A program made the translations under genes and the position numbers. Positions 9,326 to 19,029 of a DNA stretch of 64,000 nt are shown piece after piece. Where the stretch lies: the NCBI GenBank assembly GCA_017429505.1, contig JAFROW010000009.1, positions 1-64,000 of the forward strand, written 5' to 3'. Numbering within the stretch: the stretch's first letter is position 1; each line of letters opens with the position of its first letter. The DNA is from Clostridia bacterium (lineage in GTDB: Bacteria > Bacillota > Clostridia > TANB77 > CAG-508). The notes under the pieces are model-generated. The model searched no databases, was not told the origin of the DNA, and was given only the letters and a program-made list of their open reading frames with translations.

Positions 9326-10492
9326 TTAAGTATCATCACATTCAAATGAAATAACAATAGCTGGATTTTTTTTATTTATTGAATCTTTCTTTAGAATAAT
9401 ACTATTTATATTTCCTTTTGCAATTTCCAATTCATTTACATTGTGGATGTTATTCCCTTTACTATAATATTTTGTATTTTCGTTAAATTCTACTAATGTA
9501 CTAAATTTTTCATTTGTTAAATTTTCTCCAATAATATCTCCATATTTTATTTTTACTATTGCTTTATTACTATCTATAATATTTATATCCTCTATTTCAA
9601 TTGAGTTTACATACATAATTCTCTCTTCATTTGTAAGAGTAAAATTGTATAACAATTCTTGTTTTAATTCCTCTCCAGTAAGATTTCTGAATACAAAAAT
9701 CTGCTTATTATTTACATCAATATAATCACCAACTTTTAAATCGGACACATTTAAATCTTTAAAAGTTCTTCCATTTAAATAAGGAAATAATTTTTTTTCA
9801 AAATAAAGTTTATGTGAATCACTATCTGTATAATAAATATGTTTATCGTCTATATTATTAATTATTCCTGAATGTATAACTTGTTTATTATTTATTTTTT
9901 GAGTTACATCCTCTGAACTATTTGCATTATTTTTTTCTTTATCTTCTATATAATTGCTCTTTTCAATATATTCTTCTACACCTTCCATACCTTCTTTATT
10001 ATAGATTTCTATAATTCCTGCTGTCACAATATTATCAATAATATTATTAGCATCCACTTCTGTTATAGCACTTTTAACTTTTTCAAAATATCCGTTTTCA
10101 TCTAATAAACTTATATCATCTAAATAATAGCATTTTGCTCTAATTTTATTTGGTACTGTAAATTGTTCAATGCTTCCAACTGTATTACCAATTCTATTTT
10201 TCAATTCATTATATGAATCTTCTTTTGATAGAACATTAACATCTTTTAAATATTTTAAATCTTTTAACTTATCAGCCAATTCATTGGCTTGTTCAATTGT
10301 TATATTGCTTTTTAAGAAAATTTGTATTCCTGAATATTCTTCAAAGTATTGTTTTAATTTATCTAAATCATTTGATTTCGCAATGTTATTATTAGATCTA
10401 TTTTTATTATCGGAGTTATTAGATAAATAAAAGATTCCTCCTATAACAATTGCAATTATAAGTATAATAACTATCCATTTATATTTTTTCAT
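9326..10492 (-). CDS. Membrane-anchored protein with an FtsX-ectodomain-like region
   Basis: 388 residues. One N-terminal membrane segment (about 5-24) is followed by an extracellular part. Residues about 50-110 (I-Q-I-F-L-K then E-Q-A-N-E-L-A-D-K-L and V-N-V-L-S-K-E-D) resemble the extracellular domain of FtsX, which in other bacteria activates peptidoglycan hydrolases. No permease segments follow, so it is not FtsX itself. The C-terminal half is a beta-rich region of unknown family. It is followed downstream by the SGNH hydrolase. Confidence 0.55.
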   Translation of the reverse strand: MKKYKWIVIILIIAIVIGGIFYLSNNSDNKNRSNNNIAKSNDLDKLKQYFEEYSGIQIFLKSNITIEQANELADKLKDLKYLKDVNVLSKEDSYNELKNRIGNTVGSIEQFTVPNKIRAKCYYLDDISLLDENGYFEKVKSAITEVDANNIIDNIVTAGIIEIYNKEGMEGVEEYIEKSNYIEDKEKNNANSSEDVTQKINNKQVIHSGIINNIDDKHIYYTDSDSHKLYFEKKLFPYLNGRTFKDLNVSDLKVGDYIDVNNKQIFVFRNLTGEELKQELLYNFTLTNEERIMYVNSIEIEDINIIDSNKAIVKIKYGDIIGENLTNEKFSTLVEFNENTKYYSKGNNIHNVNELEIAKGNINSIILKKDSINKKNPAIVISFECDDT

Positions 10493-10529
10493 AATTTTTA
10501 ATCATCTCCTAATTTAATCCTTGTTTTCT

Positions 10530-10796
10530 TTATTTTTCCTCAAATATTTTTGCTCTTAAAACTATCTTATTTATTTTACTTTGATCATCTAATGATATTT
10601 TCCATTTACTTCCCGCAATGCTTCTCTTTATTTTATATTCTTCTATTGGTTCTCCAAGTAATTTATTTAATTGTTTCTGTAAAGATACATTATTTGTATA
10701 TATCTCAAATATATTTTCAGAATATATCACATTTATATTAGTTTCCATTTCTGTTTTTATTGGTTCTTTATATATTTTCTTGTTTTCTTCTTTCAT
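10530..10796 (-). CDS. Conserved hypothetical, 88 residues
   Basis: Small soluble alpha/beta protein, no signal or membrane segment. I do not recognise the family. The C-terminal half (Q-K-Q-L-N-K-L-L-G-E-P, then I-A-G-S-K-W-K-I-S-L) looks like a conserved small domain. It lies 24 bases from the split membrane gene at 10821 and upstream of the FtsX-like gene, probably in one operon. Confidence 0.6.
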   Translation of the reverse strand: MKEENKKIYKEPIKTEMETNINVIYSENIFEIYTNNVSLQKQLNKLLGEPIEEYKIKRSIAGSKWKISLDDQSKINKIVLRAKIFEEK

Positions 10797-10820
10797 AATT
10801 ATTGATACCTGTCTTTAAAT

Positions 10821-11088
10821 TTATTTCTTACCAAATTTCCATCCTATGTATGCAAAAATTAGTATGACAGCAACAATTAAAATAATAATAAATACCATCT
10901 GCATCACAATAAAAAATTTAAACCATCTGTCATCTCTCTTTTCTCTTTTTTCTCGTATTTTTCTTGCTTCTTCAACAGTATATTCTTTTCCGTAATTTTG
11001 TTATATTTGTTCCATATTTATTAATTAATTCGCTATCTTTTATTTTCATCTCTTCTTCAAGTATTTTTAATTCCTCATTATTATCCAT
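10821..11088 (-). CDS. Small single-span membrane protein, split by an in-frame CGG (+1 shift restores it)
   Basis: Starts at an ATG (11088) with AAGGTGA at 6 bases. Frame 0 gives 32 codons, then CGG (10992-10990) and a stop after 5 more codons. Skipping the C gives K-L-G-K-E-Y-T-V-E-E-A and 56 further residues, including a charged stretch (R-E-K-R-E-K-R-D-D-R) and a membrane span (F-F-I-V-M-Q-M-V-F-I-I-I), ending W-K-F-G-K-K. The restored 88-residue protein is coherent: a coil, then a membrane anchor. The family is not recognised. It leads the operon that continues with the genes at 10530 and 9326. Confidence 0.7.
10990..10992 (-). other. In-frame CGG, +1 recoding site 2
   Basis: Frame 0 reads TTA CGG AAA. 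Omitting the C gives TTA GGA AAA (Leu-Gly-Lys). The local context ATTACGGA is the same as at site 1 although the genes are unrelated. Confidence 0.7.
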
Positions 11089-11183
11089 AAATTCACCTTT
11101 TTTATTTAATATTTAACAATTACTGTAAACTTCTATAAGGATTATATCATAAAAATATTTATTTGTCTTGTTTTAGAGCAAAA

Positions 11184-11213
11184 AAATAAGTGGTCACAAG
11201 TAACCACTTATTT
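11184..11213 (-). terminator. Intrinsic terminator after the sigma-fusion gene
   Basis: 11-base perfect stem (11184-11194 with 11203-11213), followed on the minus strand by a T-run. Confidence 0.8.
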
Positions 11214-11219
11214 TATACT

Positions 11220-13313
11220 TTATTCCAATATTTCGATACTAACTAAATCAATATTTTGTGGATAAGATTTTGTTGTTTCTCCCCTGAAAGTAACTTTAAC
11301 CTTTTTTCCTATTTCATATCCTTTATTTTTTTGATATTTTATTAAAACCGCTTTACTTGTAATTCTTGGATTTTCTTTGTTTGGAACTATACTTACACAC
11401 TTTTCGTTCATTATGTTTTTTATTGTTCCCTCAAATGTTACCAATTCGTTACTATTTTCTTCTGTATTTAATTTTGAACTCGTTTCTGTGTTTATTTGTT
11501 GTTCAGTATCATTATTATTATTATTATTCACATTTGCATTATTTGTATTGTTTCTTCTAGTAGAATTGTTTGAAGCAGTATTATTTACTGTATTTCTTCT
11601 TTCCGTATTGTTATTTATGGTATTCTCTGTTGTAGCATTTGATGTTGTGCTGTTTTCTACTATTTCATTTTCATCATCTTCATCTTCTTCTGGTGAAATG
11701 GCAGTATCATCTTTTACTAATACACTCACATCATCTACTTTTAATGCAAAATAAGGTTGTTCTTTACTTTCTTCTTTTAAGTACAGTATAAAATCACTAT
11801 CAAATATCATTTTCTTATTGTAATCAATCGCACTCTTTGTTGCTTCAATTACTGCTTCACTTTTTACACTTCCCCCCACATTATTAAGTTCAAAATCTAT
11901 TGTTTGTAATGCTTGTCTTATAAACCAACCTGTACCTTTTATTCCTCTTCCACAAAGTTCATCATAATTTATTTCATCATTTACTTTTATAAATGGTATT
12001 CTCAAAAAGTCTGTTTCTTCAAAACTTGTTTTTCCTTTATATTTTTTTTGTTGTTCCTTTAACTCTTTGTAGTTTTCTTCAAATGATTTTCCTTCACCTG
12101 TTGTTTTATATAGTATTACATCTTCTCCTTCTTTTGTTTTTAACCTTATTGCAAAATCTTTTTCAGAATTATAAAATAATATTTCTACATTTTTTCCTGC
12201 TTCAGGTTTTGTACTGCCATCTACTCCAAAACACTTAACTCTTTCTTTTGCTCCATTAAATTCCATACTTCCCATTGCTGTTGAAAAAGGCTCTAAAAAT
12301 TTAAATTCTTTTTTTAGCATTGCGTATAGCACATATCCAGTTGGATCATTCCAATTTATTTTATCTATTATTTTACTGTTTTCATTAAATTTTTGCTTTA
12401 TTCCTTTTTCTATTTTGTTCTTTAATTCTAAACTTGTTTCATCATGTATCTTAAATATTGAATTTTCTGATAATTGCGATATTGTGAATGTTTGTTTATT
12501 TAACTCATCTGCAAGTTCTGATGGACCATCGTTAAATTCTATTGGACCTTTTATAACATCATTCATAAAGTCATTCCAAACTAAATTAAATGTACCAACC
12601 CATACTTTATTACTATCCATCGTTGATAATTTACTTGTATATGTAGGTGTCATTGTCGCTTTTCCTGTACTTGCTTTAATAATTCTTGTTGCTGCATAAA
12701 CTCCTCCTGCAAGTAAAACACCAATGCAAAGTACCATTATTACTACTTTTGAAACTTTATTCATTTCATCAAATCCTTTCTTTAATAAAATTAGTCGCAA
12801 CTGATTTTTGCCTCTATGGATAAGATTTTTAACATTTGTAACTGTCTCTTCAAGTATATCAGCAATTTCCTTATATGAAAGATTTTCAACCTTATTAAGA
12901 TATATTGCATTTCTATATTTTATATCTAGCATATTTATTGCTTCCATAAGTTCTTTTCTTGTTTCGTTTTTAGTTATAATATCGCTTACATCTTGATAAG
13001 TTTGCTGTTCTTCTTTTAAAAGATATTCAGAACTAATTTCATTTCTTCTATTCTCTATATTTATATAATTTATTGCTCGACTTTTCGCTACCATATAAAT
13101 ATAATGTTTAAAAGAATATCCCTCTTTTAGTTTATTTTGTAATACATATATAAAAACATCCTGTGCTATATCTTCGGATTTTTGATAGTCTTTTACTATG
13201 TTATAAATAAAATATGTAATTTTATCCTTATACTTGTTGTATAACAGTTCAAACGCTTCTTTTTCGCCATTTAAATATTCATTATATAACTTTATATCTA
13301 AATCATTTTCCAT
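11220..13313 (-). CDS. ECF sigma factor fused to a membrane span and large extracellular domain
   Basis: 697 residues. Residues 1-185 are a complete ECF sigma-70 factor: region 2 (S-E-D-I-A-Q-D-V-F) and region 4 (L-S-Y-K-E-I-A-D-I-L then N-V-K-N-L-I-H-R-G). They run in frame into a membrane span (about 187-208), a large ectodomain (about 220-540), an Asn/Thr-rich linker (about 560-630) and a small C-terminal beta domain. The fusion would tether the sigma factor to the membrane and may need proteolysis for release. An internal AAAGGA sits about 10 bases before an ATG at the junction (M-N-K-V-S-K-V), so the ectodomain could also be made as a separate protein. No stop or shift separates the two parts. 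Confidence 0.75.
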   Translation of the reverse strand: MENDLDIKLYNEYLNGEKEAFELLYNKYKDKITYFIYNIVKDYQKSEDIAQDVFIYVLQNKLKEGYSFKHYIYMVAKSRAINYINIENRRNEISSEYLLKEEQQTYQDVSDIITKNETRKELMEAINMLDIKYRNAIYLNKVENLSYKEIADILEETVTNVKNLIHRGKNQLRLILLKKGFDEMNKVSKVVIMVLCIGVLLAGGVYAATRIIKASTGKATMTPTYTSKLSTMDSNKVWVGTFNLVWNDFMNDVIKGPIEFNDGPSELADELNKQTFTISQLSENSIFKIHDETSLELKNKIEKGIKQKFNENSKIIDKINWNDPTGYVLYAMLKKEFKFLEPFSTAMGSMEFNGAKERVKCFGVDGSTKPEAGKNVEILFYNSEKDFAIRLKTKEGEDVILYKTTGEGKSFEENYKELKEQQKKYKGKTSFEETDFLRIPFIKVNDEINYDELCGRGIKGTGWFIRQALQTIDFELNNVGGSVKSEAVIEATKSAIDYNKKMIFDSDFILYLKEESKEQPYFALKVDDVSVLVKDDTAISPEEDEDDENEIVENSTTSNATTENTINNNTERRNTVNNTASNNSTRRNNTNNANVNNNNNNDTEQQINTETSSKLNTEENSNELVTFEGTIKNIMNEKCVSIVPNKENPRITSKAVLIKYQKNKGYEIGKKVKVTFRGETTKSYPQNIDLVSIEILE

Positions 13314-13400
13314 ATCTTACCCTGCCTTCACTTATATATACCAGTGAAATTTAAAAAAGTTTCAAAATTCTACAATTTATTTTAACATATTTTTAAAAAA

Positions 13401-13434
13401 ATATAGAGATTATTTTTATTAATAATCCCTATAT
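13401..13434 (-). terminator. Terminator-like hairpin
   Basis: ATATAG..GATTAT / ATAATC..CTATAT stem downstream of the DUF4179 gene. Confidence 0.55.
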
Positions 13435-13454
13435 AGTATAACATTAATCTACAT

Positions 13455-15212
13455 TTACCTCAAATTTACATATTCACCACTTTTTAGTTCAACAATTTTA
13501 TAATCAATATTTTGTTCTTTTAAAACATTTTCTATTTCTTCTTTAAATTGTTTTAAATTATTTGCTTTTATATAATGATTGTTTTTTACTAGTACCGGAA
13601 GACGTTGATTTCTAAAATAATTTAAAATTTCGCCGTTGTAAGAATCAACTTCAATCCAAGTCTTATTATATTCATATTTTTCTGCAAGTGTATCGCTAAT
13701 CTTTACATTGCCAATTTTTATTTTTTCATTTGATTGTTCTGGAACATTTACAATTAAAGGTTCACCTATTATTTCATCAACATCTCCAAATAACATAGTA
13801 AATTCGACTTTGCTTAAATCATCTAACATTCCATCTTTTATACCTAAACCTGCACTATAAGAACCATCTCTATTAAATACAATTTTGTTTTCATCACTTG
13901 TTAAGCCTTTAACTTCGTCTTTTATAGGACAAATATAATTCATTGTTCCATCATTTACTCTTAGGTCAATATATGAAGTCTCGCCAAAAATTCCTTTTTT
14001 ATTAAAATAGAAATTTATTTTTTCATCATCTATTGTTATTTTATTTATTTCAAATACTCCTCCATTTTTATTTGTTGCAGTATATTTTTTATCTCCCTCT
14101 TTTAAAGGATACCATTTTGCTTTATAATATGCTTCTTTTTCTTCATTAGTCCTATCGCTAAAAAATGTGCTTTTTGTTTGCATGATTTTGAGTTTTCCAA
14201 GATTGGTTTGTGCTCCCATAACTATTGCATAACTTTCTTCAACTTTAACGATGTCATTATCTTTTAACTCTGAATAGTTTTCGATTAATTTATTATTTTT
14301 ATATACTTTTTTACCTAAATCATAACAAATACTTGAAATAGTATCATTTTCATCACTTGCCACTTTGAATCTATAATATTCAATATTATCTTCGTACTTT
14401 TTCCATGTTGTGTTCTTTGATATTCTTTTTAATCTAATATATGTTTCAAAACTTGAATTTTCGATTTTTTCTAACACTACAGCTGTATTTTTATCTAGCT
14501 CTTGTTCTTGATAGATTGTATTTTCATTAGTCTGATTATTAGATTTAACTTCTATCTCAAACATTTTATTTATTTTAACACCTTCTTTATGTGTGTATGA
14601 ACCTATATAAAAATTATTAAACCATAGCCTTAAATGTAATGTTTCATCATCAAAATTCATAACATTTATTACATAAGAGCATCTGTATTTTTCCTCTGAT
14701 ATCTTTTCTATAGATGCTTCTTCCCTTTCGGGTGTCTTTTCATTTATCCAACTCCTTGCAGATATTCCTAACATATAACCTAAAGTTGAATCATATTCGA
14801 TTTTCCCCATTTTCTCTATTGCTTTTTCTTTTGGGAAAATATCGTATTCAACTATTAAATATGCACTATCTCTTGCTACATCTGTTATTTCAATTTTTAC
14901 ATATTCATTTTCAATTGTTTTATTAACTTCAATCTTTTTTTCTTCAAAATTTTCACTTACTTTAAGTAGTCCCATGTCTTTAAAATTTGAACTTCCTTTT
15001 ATTCCTGCATATACTGTAATCCCACAAGTAAAGATTACTATTAAAGTTGCAAATGTTTGCAATATTCTTTTCTTCATAAAATATTTCCTCCATTCTTTTA
15101 CATCTTTTTTTAGAGGATATATTCTTGCTTTTGAGCTATTATTGTATTCTTGGTCAAAATTATATATAGCTACTTCTCTTTTAAATTTATTAAATAATTC
15201 ATTATTGTTCAT
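13455..15212 (-). CDS. DUF4179 anti-sigma-type membrane protein
   Basis: 585 residues from the ATG at 15212. A short cytoplasmic N-terminus (about 1-45) should bind the sigma factor. One membrane span follows (F-A-T-L-I-V-I-F-T-C-G-I near 50-68), then a DUF4179 immunoglobulin-like region and a long beta-rich ectodomain. It overlaps the 3' end of the ECF sigma gene at 15202, the usual sigma / anti-sigma gene order. It probably holds that sigma factor at the membrane and senses an envelope signal. Confidence 0.8.
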   Translation of the reverse strand: MNNNELFNKFKREVAIYNFDQEYNNSSKARIYPLKKDVKEWRKYFMKKRILQTFATLIVIFTCGITVYAGIKGSSNFKDMGLLKVSENFEEKKIEVNKTIENEYVKIEITDVARDSAYLIVEYDIFPKEKAIEKMGKIEYDSTLGYMLGISARSWINEKTPEREEASIEKISEEKYRCSYVINVMNFDDETLHLRLWFNNFYIGSYTHKEGVKINKMFEIEVKSNNQTNENTIYQEQELDKNTAVVLEKIENSSFETYIRLKRISKNTTWKKYEDNIEYYRFKVASDENDTISSICYDLGKKVYKNNKLIENYSELKDNDIVKVEESYAIVMGAQTNLGKLKIMQTKSTFFSDRTNEEKEAYYKAKWYPLKEGDKKYTATNKNGGVFEINKITIDDEKINFYFNKKGIFGETSYIDLRVNDGTMNYICPIKDEVKGLTSDENKIVFNRDGSYSAGLGIKDGMLDDLSKVEFTMLFGDVDEIIGEPLIVNVPEQSNEKIKIGNVKISDTLAEKYEYNKTWIEVDSYNGEILNYFRNQRLPVLVKNNHYIKANNLKQFKEEIENVLKEQNIDYKIVELKSGEYVNLR

Positions 15213-15759
15213 TAGCACCATACCCCCTTTTCTTTAAAGCTTTGCCTAGTCTTTTTCTTGTTCTAAATAGTTTTGATTTTACTTTCGATTCAGACATATT
15301 GAATATTTTTGAAATATCTTTAATACTTTTCTCATCATAATAATATTCTATAAAAACTTCTCTATCCTCAGCTTTCATTTTATCAAGTTCACTTGATATT
15401 ACATTTTGCCTTTCGTTTTGAGATATTACTATTTCTATATTTGAAGTATCTACTATTTTTTCATCATATTCTTCAATATTCTGATTTTCTTTATATTGTC
15501 TATATTTGTACTTAACCAAATTTTTTGTTATTCCACTTATATATGCTGACATACTTTTATTAATATCTAGTTTTTCTTGGTTCTTCCATATTGTCAAAAA
15601 CACATCTAAAACAACTTCTTCTGTATCTTCACTTGATAAATTTATGTATGAATTTCTTATTATTGTATTTATATAATTACTATAATCAGCTATTATTTTT
15701 TCAATTTGCAGATTTCCATTTTCAATATAATGGTATATTTTATTATCTTCTACTTTCAA
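15202..15759 (-). CDS. ECF RNA polymerase sigma factor
   Basis: 185 residues. Region 2 (D-T-E-E-V-V-L-D-V-F-L-T-I-W, core binding and -10 recognition) lies near residues 45-60 and region 4 (S-I-K-D-I-S-K-I-F-N, then K-V-K-S-K-L-F-R-T-R-K-R-L) near 142-172. The start is a TTG at 15759 with AAGGAG 12 bases upstream, so translation may be weak. It overlaps the downstream DUF4179 gene by 11 bases, a sign of translational coupling with its regulator. Confidence 0.88.
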   Translation of the reverse strand: MKVEDNKIYHYIENGNLQIEKIIADYSNYINTIIRNSYINLSSEDTEEVVLDVFLTIWKNQEKLDINKSMSAYISGITKNLVKYKYRQYKENQNIEEYDEKIVDTSNIEIVISQNERQNVISSELDKMKAEDREVFIEYYYDEKSIKDISKIFNMSESKVKSKLFRTRKRLGKALKKRGYGANEQ

Positions 15760-15852
15760 TTTAGATCTAAACTCCTTTTATATAAGATATCTTTTACTTG
15801 TATATTAGCACATTATTTTATTTGGTTGCATTTTTTATAGAATTTTTTTAAA

Positions 15853-15884
15853 AAAATTAGATTAGCAACTGCTAACCTAATTTT
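15853..15884 (-). terminator. Intrinsic terminator of the PBP gene
   Basis: Stem AAAATTAG / CTAATTTT with an inner GTTAGC / GCTAAT stem. Confidence 0.65.
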
Positions 15885-15915
15885 ATATCACTTAATTATT
15901 ATATTTACAATGTTT

Positions 15916-17925
15916 TTATTTAATAAACAATCTTCTTATCATTGGAATTACATAGTGGCTTCCACCATTTTTATTTGCTTTTTCTACCATTCCGACAATA
16001 ACATATGGCATATTGCTATCATCAACTGTAAAACAATCAAACCATCCAATTGTATCTCCTTCAGAATCTTTTGAAACCTTTAATTCAGCTGTACCTGTTT
16101 TTCCTGCAATTGTTACACCATTTATTTTCATATCTTTTGCTGTACCTTCAGGGTTTTCGACAACTTGAATTAAGTCATTTTTTATTTCTTGTACTGCATC
16201 TTTCGTAAATACTTCTTTAGCTAAGTATTCAGTTTCCTTATTCTCTTTGTACTTCAAATAAGGTTTTACCATATTTCCGTTATTTGCAAAACTTGAATAT
16301 ATAGATGCCATATGTATTGGATTAACTAAAATTTGTCCTTGTCCATATCCACTATCTGCTAGTAAAGTTTCTGATTTTATAGTATCAGAGTTTGAGAATT
16401 GTGATTTTGAAAGATTAAGTTCAAAATCTATATCTTCTCCAAATTTTAATTTTTTTAATCCATCTATGAAATTATCTTTGCCGCTTTGTAATGTTGCTTG
16501 AGCAAAATAAATGTTATCTGAATGTATTAAAGCATTTTTCAAATTCTTTTCTCCGCTGTATGCTGTTAATGTTGTTATATTATAATCTCCCCATGATTTA
16601 TCTTTTTGCCAACTTTTTCCCGAATAACTAAATGTATCTGTATTTTTCAAAGAATTTGTTGAAAGTCCAATTGCACCTGTTATTGGTTTAAAAGTTGAAC
16701 CTGGACAATACTTTTGCGTATATCTTGCAATTAATGGTGTCTTTTCATTTTCTTGTAGTTCTTTCCACTCCTCACTAGATACTCCTAATGCCATTTTATT
16801 TACATTATAACTAGGAGTGCTGACTAACGCAATTATTTCACCTGTTTTATGATTCATAACTACAAATAAGCCTTCATCATTTTTCAATTCTTTATATAAA
16901 TTGTTTTGAATTATTGAATCTATAGTTATTTTTATATTCTCTCCATCAACTTTTTCTTTTTTTATAATTGTATCTTTCTTGTTACCTTCACTATCCGCAA
17001 TATAGATTTCTATTCCATCTTTGCCCTTTAGTTCTTTTTCATATCTTTTTTCCAGACCTGTTTTCCCTATTAAACTTGTAGATGAATATTCAGGATTCTT
17101 TTCTAATTCTTCTTTTGTTATAGATTGAATATATCCAGTTAAGTGTGCAGCTGCTTCTCCAAGAGGATATATTCTTCCATTAGTTGAAGAAATCATAACT
17201 CCTTTTATTTGTAATAATTTCTCTTTTAAGTCGTTTTCGTCCATTGATACATTTTTTATAGGTACAAAGCTTTCATCTTTAACCCATGATGCTTTTAACT
17301 TATTCTCGATTGTTTCTGAAGATAAATTTAATAACTCTGCTATTTTATTTATACTTTCAGTTTTATTTTCACCCAGTTTTCCAGGTACAATACCTACTGA
17401 AGATATTTTACCATTTGTCGCAAGTTCTTTTCCATTTCTATCAAGTATCTTACCTCTTATTGCCTTTGATGTAGAAACTTTAACTTTATCTGTAACATTT
17501 AGATTTGGAAAAATCATATTTGAAGACCAGTCTATTTTTAACTTATTATCTTCTTTAATGATATTTGATCTATTTTCAAATGATATATTTTGTCCAGATA
17601 CATTCATACTAGTAATATATGTTATAGCATATTTCTTTGAAGATTCTTTTTCAATATTTTTTATATCTATCTTTAAATTCGACATATCTATACCTTCATA
17701 GATGTTCTTATTTCTTTTGACAAAATCTTCTTCTGTTATTTGTCCTTTACTTCTATCACTAATCATCTCATACATCTCATTATATTTTGCTTCATTTATT
17801 TTTGATATATATTCATTTAAGATATTTTCAGGCTTTGTTGTTTTACTACTATATATCAAAAAGCCACCTACTGCTAATATAGATAAACAAACTATTACAC
17901 TTATTATTATAATTATTTTCTTCAT
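15916..17925 (-). CDS. Class B penicillin-binding protein with MecA-type N-terminal domain
   Basis: 669 residues. Domains in order: a membrane anchor (about 4-25), an NTF2-like MecA_N domain (about 30-150), the PBP dimer domain (about 155-320), and the transpeptidase (about 350-669). The transpeptidase has S-T-F-K (active serine), S-D-N and K-T-G-T-A. It cross-links peptidoglycan outside the membrane. The MecA_N domain is shared with PBP2a of Staphylococcus and PBP3 of Bacillus, some of which bind beta-lactams poorly; resistance cannot be inferred from sequence alone. It is a single gene with GGAGG upstream of the ATG and its own terminator. Confidence 0.92.
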   Translation of the reverse strand: MKKIIIIISVIVCLSILAVGGFLIYSSKTTKPENILNEYISKINEAKYNEMYEMISDRSKGQITEEDFVKRNKNIYEGIDMSNLKIDIKNIEKESSKKYAITYITSMNVSGQNISFENRSNIIKEDNKLKIDWSSNMIFPNLNVTDKVKVSTSKAIRGKILDRNGKELATNGKISSVGIVPGKLGENKTESINKIAELLNLSSETIENKLKASWVKDESFVPIKNVSMDENDLKEKLLQIKGVMISSTNGRIYPLGEAAAHLTGYIQSITKEELEKNPEYSSTSLIGKTGLEKRYEKELKGKDGIEIYIADSEGNKKDTIIKKEKVDGENIKITIDSIIQNNLYKELKNDEGLFVVMNHKTGEIIALVSTPSYNVNKMALGVSSEEWKELQENEKTPLIARYTQKYCPGSTFKPITGAIGLSTNSLKNTDTFSYSGKSWQKDKSWGDYNITTLTAYSGEKNLKNALIHSDNIYFAQATLQSGKDNFIDGLKKLKFGEDIDFELNLSKSQFSNSDTIKSETLLADSGYGQGQILVNPIHMASIYSSFANNGNMVKPYLKYKENKETEYLAKEVFTKDAVQEIKNDLIQVVENPEGTAKDMKINGVTIAGKTGTAELKVSKDSEGDTIGWFDCFTVDDSNMPYVIVGMVEKANKNGGSHYVIPMIRRLFIK

Positions 17926-18060
17926 TTAATGTTCCTCCAAATATACTATTTTTCTATATAATAACACAAATTTTATTTTTCGTCTAGTTATAATAAACTA
18001 TCTATTATTTATATATTAGCATTTTTTTAAATATGGTTGCATTTTTTCTTAATATTTTAA

Positions 18061-18092
18061 AAATCAGACTAGCATTTATGCTAATCTGATTT
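18061..18092 (-). terminator. Intrinsic terminator of the XRE gene
   Basis: AAATCAGA / TCTGATTT stem with TAGC / GCTA inside. Confidence 0.75.
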
Positions 18093-18100
18093 ATATTTTT

Positions 18101-18856
18101 TTAATTCTCACACATTAACTCTGAATGTTCTATTACTTCATTCAAATTAATGTTATTTATTTTGTCAAACGATATTGTTGTATAATATACTTTTATTTTT
18201 GATTTATAATCCTTAATATCTTCTTTTAAATATAATCTTACTGATGAACTAAAATTTACATCTTCATTATTAGAAAGCTGTGCCATACTATCCCATGTTT
18301 CAAAGTGACTGTGTATCTTATTCTGTAATAACATTTTACCTGTAAAGAATACTATAGTTTCTGAATCAGTATTTATTTCTTTATGTGAAAAGCCTATCAA
18401 ACTACTTCCTTTAAAATTGCATACAATTTCTTCATCAATTATTTTACACTCTATTAGTCTGTTATCGTATTCTAGTGCTATTTCGACTGAATTATATATA
18501 CTTTTTGCAACTATAAATAATATAAAACATATGAAAATACTTACAAATATTGTAATCATTATTTTTGTTCTTTTTTTATTTTTTTCATTTTCTTTAGCCA
18601 TAGATATAATATTTTCACTTGCTTTTGTCTCATAATCATCTTTTTGCAAATGTTCACCACTTAATAACTCATTTACTGTAATTCCTAGATATTTACTTAA
18701 TTCAAGCATTATTGAAGAATCCGGCATTCCTCTTCCTGTTTCCCATTTTGATATAGCCTTATTTGATATATTTAGTTTTTCAGCTAATTGTGTTTGTGTA
18801 AGTTTTTTCTCTTTTCTACATTGAGCAATAAAATACCCTATTTTCTCTTGATTCAT
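18101..18856 (-). CDS. XRE-family regulator with one membrane span
   Basis: 251 residues. A Cro/CI-type HTH occupies about 6-62 (L-T-Q-T-Q-L-A-E-K-L, S-N-K-A-I-S-K-W-E-T-G-R-G). A basic linker and one membrane span follow (about 96-116), then an external domain of about 130 residues. Same general plan as the regulator at 1718 but with a larger outer domain, so it may sense an external or envelope signal. ATG with AAGGAGG. Confidence 0.85.
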   Translation of the reverse strand: MNQEKIGYFIAQCRKEKKLTQTQLAEKLNISNKAISKWETGRGMPDSSIMLELSKYLGITVNELLSGEHLQKDDYETKASENIISMAKENEKNKKRTKIMITIFVSIFICFILFIVAKSIYNSVEIALEYDNRLIECKIIDEEIVCNFKGSSLIGFSHKEINTDSETIVFFTGKMLLQNKIHSHFETWDSMAQLSNNEDVNFSSSVRLYLKEDIKDYKSKIKVYYTTISFDKINNINLNEVIEHSELMCEN

Positions 18857-18984
18857 TTTTTACCTCCTTTCACATACACAATATAGCAAAAATAAGCATA
18901 AAAATAAACATTCAATTAGTAGATTCTCAATTTTTACTATCTACTAATAGTAGATAATTACTATCTTTTTAAAGATTAACATAA

Positions 18985-19016
18985 AAGACAGATAAATTCA
19001 ACTAATTATCTGTCTT
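18985..19016 (-). terminator. Intrinsic terminator of the riboswitch-controlled gene
   Basis: 11-base perfect stem AAGACAGATAA / TTATCTGTCTT followed by a T-rich tail on the minus strand. Confidence 0.75.
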
Positions 19017-19029
19017 AAAATTTATAATT

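Noticed and set aside
9326..10492. This gene as FtsX
   Set aside because: Only the extracellular-domain-like part is similar; the permease membrane segments are absent.
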